A stretch of 64,000 bases of DNA from Oleiagrimonas sp963821885 (lineage in GTDB: Bacteria; Pseudomonadota; Gammaproteobacteria; Xanthomonadales; Rhodanobacteraceae), in NCBI GenBank assembly GCA_963821885.1, contig CAWGFN010000001.1, forward strand, positions 744,001 to 808,000, written 5' to 3'. The position numbers and the translations under genes were made by a program. A model generated the notes under the pieces. The model saw only the letters and a list, made by a program, of their open reading frames with translations. It made no database searches and had not been told where the DNA came from. Positions 32,244 through 42,434 of the stretch are shown piece after piece (position 1 is the first letter of the stretch; each line of letters starts with the position of its first letter).

Positions 32244-33149
32244 ACGCTGAGGTCATCCAAAGACATAAGGGTAAATCGCGGCCGACCCTGGCCTACCTGC
32301 ATAACATTGAGTTTCACAGTAACCGGCTTGTGCAACCATTCCTGATTGAGCACATCTGGGTTCTCAATAGCCAGATCAACCTTGCCCTTGATCAGCCCCG
32401 CCTGATCGGCGAGCCGAAACTCAAAAGTTCTTCCCGCAGGCAGAACCCCCTGGAATTCGCCACGATAAGTTTCTTCCGTCTCTTGAATGTTTTCGTCCTT
32501 CAGACGTTCGCAAGATGCTTTTATCTGCTCGAAGTCAGCGTAGCGGAAAAAATGATCGCCAAATTCAAGGCCACACCACGCCTGCTGCTGTACCAGCAAG
32601 TCGAGAAAATCATGCACTTTCTTAACGGCGCGTGGGTGTATATCTTCGATTACCTCCGCGACCTCGTCGTCACTCACCTTCGGCCGTGAGTCTGAATAGC
32701 GCTTCGATCTTACCCATCACTTCTTGCGCCTTCTCCGCTTCGGCAACCGGGGAGGTATCCACTTCGGGCAGCTCAAACTCAAAGCCGAACGAACCGATGG
32801 CGGTGCCAGTTATCAGTAACTGATTCTTGTCCCGATTCGGTATCGGGCCCATGTGGCGAAGACGTTCTTTCAAGCCGGCGGCGACGGCTGCGAACGCATC
32901 CGAAAAGGCGTCGGCGGCTTTGCCACCGAAGTCTGCCGCGATGCCATGGCTTCCGAAAACAGGCTTACCTCGAAATGTTAGACGCGCCTTCGTAGCCAGA
33001 TGAATTGGCGGCGTGGCCAAAGCCGCCTTAGCGGATTCAAGTCGCGATTCGAGACTCATGCGCTCAATCACACTGCCTTCCGGAATGGCGGCGAGAAGAC
33101 TCTCTAACTCCCTAATCTCGGAAGCGATCGTCAGGTAGTCATTACTCAT
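32240..33149 (-). pseudogene. Conserved protein of unknown function, defence-cassette partner (one frameshift as read)
   Basis: Two open segments read as one protein of about 300 residues: MSNDYLTIASEIRELESLLA...IEALFRLTAEGE (33149-32670) then SDDEVAEVIEDIHPRAVKKV... (32677-32240). The N-terminal part is helical and coiled-coil-like (SLESRLESAKAAL), the middle contains RLTFRGKPVFGSHGIAADFG and LITGTAIGSFGFEFELPE, and the C-terminal part has DENIQETEETYRGEFQGVLP and a beta-rich end. I remember full-length relatives in which these halves are continuous, so a frameshift near 32675 is likelier than two genes, though a GTG restart in the overlap is possible. No catalytic motif visible. It overlaps both neighbours. 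Confidence 0.6.
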
Positions 33150-33733
33150 GGTGAACCCCTCCGGCGAGGTTCAGAATCGCTCTTGCATCGCCATCCTTGG
33201 ATGGGTCGAGATCAACCTGTACGAACCCCTTCCAGAGTCCATCGCGTCGGTGTGACCACAGGCTATACCGGTCAGCGATCTTTTTGACCTGCCATTGATC
33301 GATTGGCTGTCCGAGCACGGCGAAATACGCATCCATGGCGTAGCTCTCTTTTACATGCTTCTGATCGAAGAGTGCACCGTGACGCTGGGCCAGCGACTGC
33401 TGATTCAGCCCCTCGGGTAGGTTGAGGAAGGTCACCACATCCATGTCTCGCGGAGCCCTGCCTTCCAGCACCTCGATTTCTTCCGAGGAAACTACCGTCC
33501 AGCCACTGAAACCCGGATGTGATGCCCGCCGCATGCAGTTCGGCGCGAAACCTCAGAAAGCCATCGAGTATGACCATCCGTTCAGGTGTCGTGGCAAAGC
33601 GATCAAACAAGATGGCGAGATCGACCACGATTCAGGGCGAACGGTCCGGGCTACTTCCAGGCGCGTTCGGCCGAATCGGTGGCAGCACGCCCGCGCTGTT
33701 CCAGGCAGGAATACTGGCAATACCTGATGTCAT
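33142..33733 (-). pseudogene. DUF6932 nucleotidyltransferase-like protein (in-frame stop and frameshift as read)
   Basis: About 197 residues. The start MTSGIASIPAWNSAGVLPPI and PGSSPDRSP match my memory of DUF6932. After correction of one extra G near 33490 the centre reads WLDGSFLEEIEVLEGRAP-RDMDVVTFLNLP, giving the GS...DxD signature of polymerase-beta-type nucleotidyltransferases. The C-terminal part has WSHRRDGLWKGFVQVDLDP. An in-frame TGA at 33634-33632 replaces a residue usually aromatic in recalled relatives. The ATG shares ATGA with the hsdS stop and the end overlaps the next gene by 8 bp. Activity unproven; minimal nucleotidyltransferases commonly pair with HEPN-type proteins in toxin-antitoxin systems. 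Confidence 0.65.
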
Positions 33734-35041
33734 AACACACTCCCTGTTTGACTTGCTGCTTTGGACCCCACGCCCTCTATGAATTTCTCGGCGTCCTTGA
33801 TGCGAAGCCTCCCGGAGATCAGTTTGGGAAGCAGCGTATCGCGTAGTTGGGCGAGGCTGCGGGGATTCCTGCTTGTTTTTGCTCGATAGCATCAACCCAG
33901 CCGCTTACCGCATTAGCAAAACCACGTAGAACATCGTTGACGATTCTCCGCAAGGCACAGTGAACGGCGATGCGAGCACGATGTCGGGACGTACTGCTGG
34001 GTACGCAGCACCATCAGCTAAATGACTCAGCCGCTCGATGTTTTCCGGGGATGTCGCCGCAAGAAAGACAAAATGCCGGAAGTCTCTCTCTAGGGGCCTC
34101 AGCACTGCAAAGCCCGTGCTACCCGTCATGCCTTCGTCCGCGATCAATGCGAACGACTTGTTGCCGGGGCGCACCGTACCCACGATCGTGTCACCAATAC
34201 GCAAGATGCGCTGTGCGCGGCTCGGAGCCGCCTCCCAAGCCAGCATCCGAGCGGTTCCCTCAATAGTTCCCTGTTTAGTGTTCGACAAATCCACATAGCG
34301 TATTTCGCGAGGTGCATTTTTCTTCGTCCAGGACTCTGGATTCAGGCTCGCAAAGTTGTCTAGCGTGACGGATCGCCACCCTTCCGGTTTGCCCTCGTCG
34401 TCGAGGCGGTTGGGAAAGAGCTGCCAGAGGTTGGCGGGGAGATAGGGGGTGCGGCCTTCCAGCTTGGCGCGGACAGGGCCGAAGTCGACGAACCAGCCTT
34501 GAAGATGGCCCGGGCCATCGCCTCCAGGGTCTCATTCATCCGGCGGTTCAGTTCGATCTTGTCGTCGAGCGTGCCAGGATGTGCGCGATCGCCAATTGAT
34601 CGTGGAGGGGCGGCAATAGGCCTCGATTCGTCATCGTGACGCGCTCGCATTCGGCTGCGCTGACGTCGCCCAAGACCCCCTCAAATAGCCATGCAGAAAG
34701 CGGGTGACCTTTTAGCCAGTAGCTAGGAACCTTGGGTCCTTTGTTCGTCGGCTTCCGGACGCAAGGAGCGACGCACGCTGAGTACACGGCCAGCAGGCGT
34801 GCTCGTGCACGAGTGCACTTCGCCGTTGTAGCCTCGTCGGACAACATCATGCCGCCTGGAGCGCGAACTAAATGACTTCGAGTCTTCATCGGGCTGGGAC
34901 AAACGAACAACTCTCCATCAAGTAGCCGACCATCCTTCACGTTGCGATCTTGACGAAGGAGGGCCGCTCTCTGTCCAGTCGCGCTGGTGACCGTCAAATC
35001 GATCGTACGGCCGTGACGTCGCCAGCCGGGATCGTGTCTAC

Positions 35042-35045
<4 letters not shown>
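33730..35045 (-). pseudogene. hsdS: Type I restriction-modification specificity subunit S (frameshifted as read)
   Basis: 1316 bp, about 438 codons. Readable family landmarks: the central conserved helix IAHILGTLDDKIELNRRMNE with ETLEAMARAIFK (near 34550), a second target-recognition domain (NTKQGTIEGTARMLAWEAAP, RILRIGDTIVGTVRPGNKSF) and the C-terminal coiled region LAQLRDTLLPKLISGRLRIK (near 33820). The first recognition domain at the GTG end is hard to read through indels. HsdS gives sequence specificity to the methylase and the nuclease. The GTG at 35045 overlaps the hsdM stop (GTGA) and the end overlaps the DUF6932 start. The specificity domains are of lower GC than hsdM. Confidence 0.8.
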
Positions 35046-36892
<1,847 letters not shown>

Positions 36893-36972
36893 GGTTCCAT
36901 TGTTTTGTCGTCACCGAACATGGCAAATCCTGCCACGATTGCGAATGGAGCCCGCCGGCATCGGGTGAATGC

Positions 36973-37858
36973 TCAGTCCTCGGCAGCGAGAAACCAAACG
37001 GGTTTGAGGGGAAGCCTACGGCGCGCCGTGTCATCCAGCTTTTCGTAATGGCTTGTCCATAATTCGACCAACTTGGACGTATCCACGAGCGTGATGCGCC
37101 GGTGCGACTGTCGCGCCTCCAGATCCGCATCCTTGGTGAAACCTGACAGCGCCACGTACAGACCGACATCGCCCTCACCCAAGACCGCCATGAAGCTGCG
37201 CAGACCAACGACGTCGATCTTGGCCGAATTGGCATTGCGCTTGACCTGCACCTTGATGCGCGGCGGCTTGGTGCCAAGCGGTCGTTGTAGGCGATGACAT
37301 CCACGCCGCCATCCTTGCCGGGCGGCGCGATCCAGGCGACGTGGTAGCCCATGGCCTTGAGTAGCTCGCCGACCATCTCCTGGAAATCGTAGGGCGGCAT
37401 CTCGCCGAGATACTCCTCGATTTCCTTCCAGGCCATCTCCTCGGCTTGTTCGAGGGTGATAGCGGCTGAACCCTCCGCCGCTTCCTCCGTCGAATCATCA
37501 TCAGCGGATGCTGGCTGCGCCTTACGCCACTTCCAATAGAGCCGCTCAGCTTCTCGAAAGAACTGCTCTTCGTCCTGGAACTTGGCTACCGCTTCCCTGC
37601 CCTCTTCTGTGACGCTCCAGATGCCCTTGTGCTTGGTCATCCAGCCCGCTTTCACTGCGGGGACAGTACCGAAGCGGACGAGGCGCTCAAACCGACGGCC
37701 ACCCGAGTTGTAGTCGCCTGCCTCGTACTCCGTGATGCCCACGCGCCTCTCCAGCGCCCCAAGGCTTCCGATGCATGGATGCCATCCGGATTATCGATGA
37801 GGATCTGTAAGAGGTTGCGCAACAGTTGGCCGGACCTGGCCTTGGTGACATGTGCCAC
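36973..37858 (-). pseudogene. mrr: Mrr-family restriction endonuclease (two frameshifts as read)
   Basis: About 295 residues across frames. The N-terminal Mrr_N-type winged-helix region reads VAHVTKARSGQLLRNLLQIL, then VGITEYEAGDYNSGGRRFER and KAGWMTKHKGIWSVTEEGRE. The catalytic domain begins near residue 155 (PPYDFQEMVGELLKAMGYHV) with PD-(D/E)xK elements KDGGVDVIAY and VQVKRN. Breaks lie near 37745 and 37275. Mrr enzymes cut DNA with foreign modification, and Mrr can be toxic with some methylases. The GTG at 37858 has GGGGAG upstream; an ATG at 37909 in frame is the alternative. First gene of the restriction operon. Confidence 0.8.
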
Positions 37859-38006
37859 AGCAGCTCCCCTGCTGAATATTTGCTCCACTTTACGGCGACG
37901 TGGTGCCATGCTCAATGGACGCCTTGCAAACGTCTCACTTCGAGCAATAAGCGGTCGGGATCCTCAGGCGCCTCGGAGAATACGAGTCAGCCCAAAACCA
38001 GATACG

Positions 38007-38032
38007 AAAAACCCCGCCGAAGCGGGGCTTTT
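38007..38032 (-). terminator. Intrinsic terminator downstream of purA
   Basis: On the minus strand AAAAGCCCCGC-TTCG-GCGGGG followed by TTTTT: a stable stem with a UUCG-type loop and T tract, 22 bp past the purA stop. Confidence 0.88.
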
Positions 38033-38053
38033 GCTGTTGCGATGAGCATGACC

Positions 38054-39346
38054 TCACGCAAACGGATCTTCCAGCACAATCGTGTCATCCCGATCCGCCC
38101 CGGTGGCCACCAGCGCCAGGCGGCAGTTGGACAGTTCCTCGATGGCGCGCAGGTAGGCGCGGGCGGCGGCGGGGAGCTTGCTCCACTCGCGCACGCCGGA
38201 GGTGGGCTGGTCCCAGCCGGGGAATTCCAGGTAGACCGGCTTGCACTCGGCCCAGCCGTCGGCGTCCAGGGGGGCCAGTTCGCGGCGCTTGCCGCGGTAT
38301 TCGTAGGCGATGCAGACCTTGATGGTCTCGACGTGGTCGAGCACGTCCAGCTTGGTGATGGCCAGGCCGTTGATGGCGTTGATCTGCACGGCGCGCTGCA
38401 GGGCCACCAGGTCGATCCAGCCGCAGCGGCGCGGGCGGCCGGTGCTGGCGCCGAATTCGTTGCCGACCTTGCCGATGGTCTTGCCGACCTCGTCATGCAG
38501 CTCGGTGGGGAACGGGCCGCTGCCCACGCGGGTGGCGTAGGCCTTGCAGATGCCCAGCACGTAGTCGATGTCGCAGGCGCCCACGCCGGTGCCGGCCAGG
38601 GCGCCGCCGATGGTGGTGTTGCTTGATGTCACGTACGGGTAGGTGCCGTGGTCGATGTCCAGCAGCGCGCCCTGCGCGCCTTCGTACAGGATGTTGCCGC
38701 CCTCGGCGCGCAGGTCGTGCAGCACGGTGGCGACGTCGTCGATCATCGGGCGGAGGTATTCGCCCCAGGACAGCGCGTCGTCCAGCACCTTGGCCTCGTC
38801 GACCGGCTCGGCCTTCAGCCACTGGGTGAGCACGAAGTTGTAGTACTCGACCGCGGTCTTGATCTTCTCCGGCAGCTCGTTGGGGTACATCAGGTCGGCC
38901 ACGCGGATGGAGCGGCGCGCGACCTTGTCCTCGTAGGCCGGGCCGATGCCGCGGCCGGTGGTGCCGATGGCCTTGCCGCCGGCGGCCTTCTCGCGGGCCT
39001 GATCCAGGGCGATGTGGTAGGGCATGATCAGCGGCGTGGCCGGGCTGATCTTCAGGCGCGAGCGCACTTCCACGCCGTTGGATTCCAGCTCGGCGATCTC
39101 GCTCTTGAGCGCGGCCGGCGACAGCACCACGCCGTTGCCGATCAGGCATGTCACGCCCTCGCGCAGGATGCCCGACGGGATCAGGTGCAGGACGGTCTTC
39201 TTGCCGTCGATGACCAGGGTGTGACCGGCGTTGTGGCCGCCCTGGAAACGCGCGACGGCGCCGACGCGCTCGGTCAGCAGGTCGACGATCTTGCCCTTGC
39301 CCTCGTCGCCCCATTGCGCGCCGAGGATGACGACTGATTTGCCCAT
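38054..39346 (-). CDS. purA: Adenylosuccinate synthetase
   Basis: 430 residues, the standard length. It joins IMP and aspartate using GTP in AMP synthesis. The N-terminal P-loop-like motif GAQWGDEGKGKIVDLL (about residues 9-24), the GGHNAGHTL substrate loop, and TTGRGIGPAYEDK are all present, and FGASTGRPRRCGWIDLVAL near residue 310 is the aspartate/IMP region. Intact frame. It is downstream of the DUF2065-hflC-hflK group on the same strand, separated by a 500-bp repeat-filled gap. Confidence 0.98.
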   Translation of the reverse strand: MGKSVVILGAQWGDEGKGKIVDLLTERVGAVARFQGGHNAGHTLVIDGKKTVLHLIPSGILREGVTCLIGNGVVLSPAALKSEIAELESNGVEVRSRLKISPATPLIMPYHIALDQAREKAAGGKAIGTTGRGIGPAYEDKVARRSIRVADLMYPNELPEKIKTAVEYYNFVLTQWLKAEPVDEAKVLDDALSWGEYLRPMIDDVATVLHDLRAEGGNILYEGAQGALLDIDHGTYPYVTSSNTTIGGALAGTGVGACDIDYVLGICKAYATRVGSGPFPTELHDEVGKTIGKVGNEFGASTGRPRRCGWIDLVALQRAVQINAINGLAITKLDVLDHVETIKVCIAYEYRGKRRELAPLDADGWAECKPVYLEFPGWDQPTSGVREWSKLPAAARAYLRAIEELSNCRLALVATGADRDDTIVLEDPFA

Positions 39347-39480
39347 CTTGAGAGATCCCGTTGGTGGAAGGCCGGCGTGGGGCCGGACGTTCTATTTTCG
39401 CAGGTCTGGGGGTTTTTTACAGGGTTGCGGGGGGATGGGTGGCGTGTTGGGGCTGTTGGCGGAGGGCGTCGGCGCGTGGC

Positions 39481-39830
39481 GGCCCGTCCCGGAGGCGGCC
39501 GTTGGCCTTGTCCGGGCGACGGGTTGCGGCTTTGTCGTAGCCCGGATAAGCGTCAGCGCAGCCGGGGTGGCCGGCGGTCGTGGTCGGGACATGCTCGCTA
39601 CGCGATTGGGGACTGCGCGGGACGCTGTGGCCTCTTCCCGGATGCGGCCTTCGGCCTTATCCGGGCTACGGGTTGCGGCTTCGCGTAGCCCGGATAAGCG
39701 TTAGCGCATCCGGGGTGGCCGGCGGTCGTGGTCGGGAATCGCTCACCGCACGATTGGCGGCTCCGCGGGACGCCGTGGTCCATTTCCCGGATGCGGCCTT
39801 TGGCCTTGTCCGGGCTACGGTGGGCATCGC
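39481..39830. repeat. REP-like array with 147-bp tandem duplication
   Basis: Starting at 39538 and 39685, two near-identical units of about 147 bp each consist of GTAGCCCGGATAAGCG, GCATCCGGGGTGGCC, GGCGGTCGTGGTCGGGA and a closing hairpin CCCGGATGCGGCC / GGCCTTATCCGGGCTAC. A third partial closing hairpin lies at 39488-39540. The 500 bp between purA and the DUF2065 gene hold nothing else. Confidence 0.85.
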
Positions 39831-39850
39831 GGCGTGGTGGCTACGGCGTG

Positions 39851-40039
39851 CTAGTGGAACACCAGGCGCAGGGTGATCACGCCGATGGCCGCGGCCGCGC
39901 CGCCGATCATGCGCAGGGTGCGCGGTTCCATCTCCGCGGCCTGGCGCGCCATGCGCTGCCAGGCCTTGGGCGCCGCGAACAGAATCAGGCCCTCGATCAC
40001 CAGGACCAGGCACAGCGCGGCGTAGAAGTCCTTGGGCAT
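39851..40039 (-). CDS. DUF2065 small membrane protein
   Basis: 62 residues with two hydrophobic helices (FYAALCLVLVIEGLILFAAP and MIGGAAAAIGVITLRLVF) joined by a short amphipathic loop (KAWQRMARQAAEMEP). This is the DUF2065 family, which sits between hflC and purA in many gammaproteobacteria, as here. It lies 16 bp after hflC on the same strand. Function unknown; the position suggests a link with the HflKC complex. Confidence 0.85.
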   Translation of the reverse strand: MPKDFYAALCLVLVIEGLILFAAPKAWQRMARQAAEMEPRTLRMIGGAAAAIGVITLRLVFH

Positions 40040-40055
40040 GGGGCCTGCGGCGTGC

Positions 40056-40925
40056 TCAGTGCTTGGCTTTGTCGCCGTTGCTGAAGTAGCGCATGAAGTC
40101 CGAATCGCTCTTCAGCACCATCACGCTCTGGCCCTTGCCGAAGGCGTTCTGGTAGGCCTCCAGGCTGCGATAGAAGTCGTAGAACTTCGGGTCCTGGTTG
40201 TAGGCCTTGGCGTAGATCTTGGCCGCCTGCGCGTCGCCCTCGCCGCGCACCTTGGCGGCGTCGCGACGGGCGTCGGCGATCAGCACCGTGCTCTGGCGGT
40301 CGGCGTTGGCGCGGATCTTCTCGCCCTCTTCCTTGCCGGTCGAGCGCAGCTCGTTGGCCAGCTTGGTGCGCTCGGCGCGCATGCGCTGGTACACCGACTC
40401 ACTGACCTCGGCGGGCAGCTCGATCTGCTTGATGCGCACGTCCAACACCGCGATGCCCAGCGACTTGCGGGTGGAGGCGTCGGCCAGCTCGCGCACGCGC
40501 TTGGTGATGTCCTTGCGGCCGCCGGAGATCAGCTCGTCCAGCGGGCGCGCGTTGACCTCGAAGCGCAGCGCGTCCTTGATGATCGGCGACAGGCGCTGGC
40601 GCGCGGCGTCGATGTCGCCGGCGGTGGCCTGGTAGTACGTGGAATTCTTGTCGATGCGCCACTTCACGTAGAAGTCCACGCGCACGGTCTTCTTCTCCAG
40701 CGTGAAGTAACGCTCGGGCTGCGCGTCCAGGGTCTGGATGCGCGCGTCGAACAGCATCACCTGCTGCATGAAGGGGATCTTGAAGTGCAGGCCCGGCTTG
40801 TCGTTGGTGCGCTCGATGCGGCCGAACTGCAGCACGATGGCGCTCTCGCCCTCGCTGACGACGAAGGTGGCGTTCCAGGCGGTGATCACCAGGATCGCGG
40901 CCAGGATCAGGCTGAAGGTCTTCAT
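40056..40925 (-). CDS. hflC: HflC, SPFH-domain regulator of FtsH
   Basis: 289 residues: one N-terminal membrane helix (LILAAILVITAWNATFVV), an SPFH/band-7 domain (SEGESAIVLQFGRIER, PGLHFKIPFMQQVMLFDARI) and a long helical/coiled segment rich in Glu, Arg and Ala (ERTKLANELRSTGKEEGEKI). With HflK it forms a large periplasmic cage around the FtsH protease and modulates its proteolysis. The ATG overlaps the hflK stop by one base. Confidence 0.96.
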   Translation of the reverse strand: MKTFSLILAAILVITAWNATFVVSEGESAIVLQFGRIERTNDKPGLHFKIPFMQQVMLFDARIQTLDAQPERYFTLEKKTVRVDFYVKWRIDKNSTYYQATAGDIDAARQRLSPIIKDALRFEVNARPLDELISGGRKDITKRVRELADASTRKSLGIAVLDVRIKQIELPAEVSESVYQRMRAERTKLANELRSTGKEEGEKIRANADRQSTVLIADARRDAAKVRGEGDAQAAKIYAKAYNQDPKFYDFYRSLEAYQNAFGKGQSVMVLKSDSDFMRYFSNGDKAKH

Positions 40926-42010
40926 CAGTGGCCTCCGTTGCCGGACGACGCCGACGTCTGCGCGGCCGAGGCGGCCTGGGCCGGCGTGGCGCCGGAGGAG
41001 TGGGCGGAACCGCCGAGGAACTTGTCCAGCGGCAGGTACAGCATGTTGCGGCCGTTGCTGCCGTCGATCACCTTGGGATTCTTGGCCAGCACCGTTTCCA
41101 TGGTCTCCAGCCACAGGCGCTCGCGGGTCACCGTGGGCGCGGCGCGGTACTGGGTGAGCAGCAGGTCGAAGCGCTCGGCATCGCCGGTGGCGCGGGCCAC
41201 GCGCTCGGCCTTGTAGGCGGCGGCTTCGTTGGAAATGCGGGCCACCTTGCCGCGCGCCACCGGGATCACCTTGCTGGCGTAGGCCTGGGCCTCGTTCTCG
41301 ATGCGCTGCTTGTCCTCGCGCGCCTTGTTGACGTCGTCGAAGGCATCACGCACCTGGTCGGGCGGCGACACGCTCTGGAAGCTGACGTCGGTGACCAGGA
41401 TGCCGGCGTTGTAATCGTCCAGGGTCTGCTGCAGCACCTCGCGGGTCTTGGCCACCAGCTTGGTGCCCTGCCCCGAGAGCAGCGTGTTCATGTCGTTGTT
41501 GCCGACCACCGAGCGCACCGCGGCCTCGGAGGCCTCCTGCAGGGTCTCGCCGGGCTTGCTGATGGAGAACAGGTACTTGCGCGCGTCGTTGACCTGGTAC
41601 TGCACGTTGAAACTGACCCGGACGATGTTCTCGTCGTTGGTCAGCATGGTGGCGTGGTCGGACCAGGACTGTACCTCGGTGGTCTTGACCTTGATGACGT
41701 GCTCGATCGGCGAGGGCAGCTTGTAGTGCAGGCCCGGGCCGAGCATGCGCGAGTACTGGCCAAAGCGCAGCACCACGCCGGCCTCGCGCGCATCGACGCT
41801 GACGAAGCTGGTCAGGCCGACCCAGGCGATCAGCAGCGCGGCGATGATGGTCGCGATACCGGCGCCGCCGGAACCGCCGAAGCGGCCGAAGCGGGCGCGC
41901 AGCTTGCGCAGGAACCGCTCGAATTCGTTGCCGTCGCCGCCGCCACCGCCAGAGCCGTTGTTGCGGCCCCAGGGATCGCGCTTTCCACCACCGGGTTCAT
42001 TCCAGGACAT
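40925..42010 (-). CDS. hflK: HflK, SPFH-domain regulator of FtsH
   Basis: 361 residues. A cytoplasmic Gly/Asn/Arg-rich N-terminus (MSWNEPGGGKRDPWG) precedes a membrane helix (IATIIAALLIAWVGLTSFV), the SPFH domain (EAGVVLRFGQYSRMLGPGLH) and a helical region, with an Ala/Ser/Gln-rich tail. It partners HflC. The preceding 420 bp toward hflX hold repeats, so hflKC may have a separate promoter from hflX-hfq. Confidence 0.96.
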   Translation of the reverse strand: MSWNEPGGGKRDPWGRNNGSGGGGGDGNEFERFLRKLRARFGRFGGSGGAGIATIIAALLIAWVGLTSFVSVDAREAGVVLRFGQYSRMLGPGLHYKLPSPIEHVIKVKTTEVQSWSDHATMLTNDENIVRVSFNVQYQVNDARKYLFSISKPGETLQEASEAAVRSVVGNNDMNTLLSGQGTKLVAKTREVLQQTLDDYNAGILVTDVSFQSVSPPDQVRDAFDDVNKAREDKQRIENEAQAYASKVIPVARGKVARISNEAAAYKAERVARATGDAERFDLLLTQYRAAPTVTRERLWLETMETVLAKNPKVIDGSNGRNMLYLPLDKFLGGSAHSSGATPAQAASAAQTSASSGNGGH

Positions 42011-42251
42011 GTTTGAAGGACTCTCCTGCGGACAGCCGTGGGGTCGGCGTGACGATGCGACACCGGCGGCGTGTCATGAAGGGTTCGCGTATCGCTGCGG
42101 CTTGTCGTATCCGGCACTAACGTCGCAAGGCCGCACCGGCACTGCGAAAACGAGGCAAATGGTAACAGATCGTAACCGTGGCGACCCCTGTCCGGATGGG
42201 GTGTGGGCGGGTGTTCAGGACCCGGGCCGGTCTCGCCCACCCTCGTTATCC

Positions 42252-42285
42252 GTAGCCCGGATAAGGCCGCAGGCCGCATCCGGGG
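42252..42285. repeat. REP-like hairpin
   Basis: GTAGCCCGGATAAGGCC followed by GCAGGCCGCATCCGGG, a near-perfect hairpin of the family described at 18.3 kb. Confidence 0.8.
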
Positions 42286-42337
42286 GCCTGCCGCTCGGTG
42301 GTGCCGTGGAGTTGGCCGCGACCATGTTCCCGGATGT

Positions 42338-42433
42338 GACCGAAGGGCATGCCCGTGGTGTGACCATGGGGCGTGCCCATGGTGTGACCGAAGCCCATGC
42401 CCGTGGTGCGACCGCAGGGCGTGGCCGGAGTGG
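42338..42433. repeat. Four tandem copies of a 24-bp repeat
   Basis: Units start at 42338, 42362, 42386 and 42410, each of the pattern GACCgaaGGgCaTGcCC-GTGGTG-T. The first three differ by a few substitutions; the fourth is more diverged. Together with the REP hairpin they fill the 424-bp hflX-hflK gap. Confidence 0.8.
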
Positions 42434-42434
42434 G

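Noticed and set aside
33632..33634. Selenocysteine codon in the DUF6932 gene
   Set aside because: No SECIS-like hairpin is evident right after the TGA and the position is not known to be redox-active.
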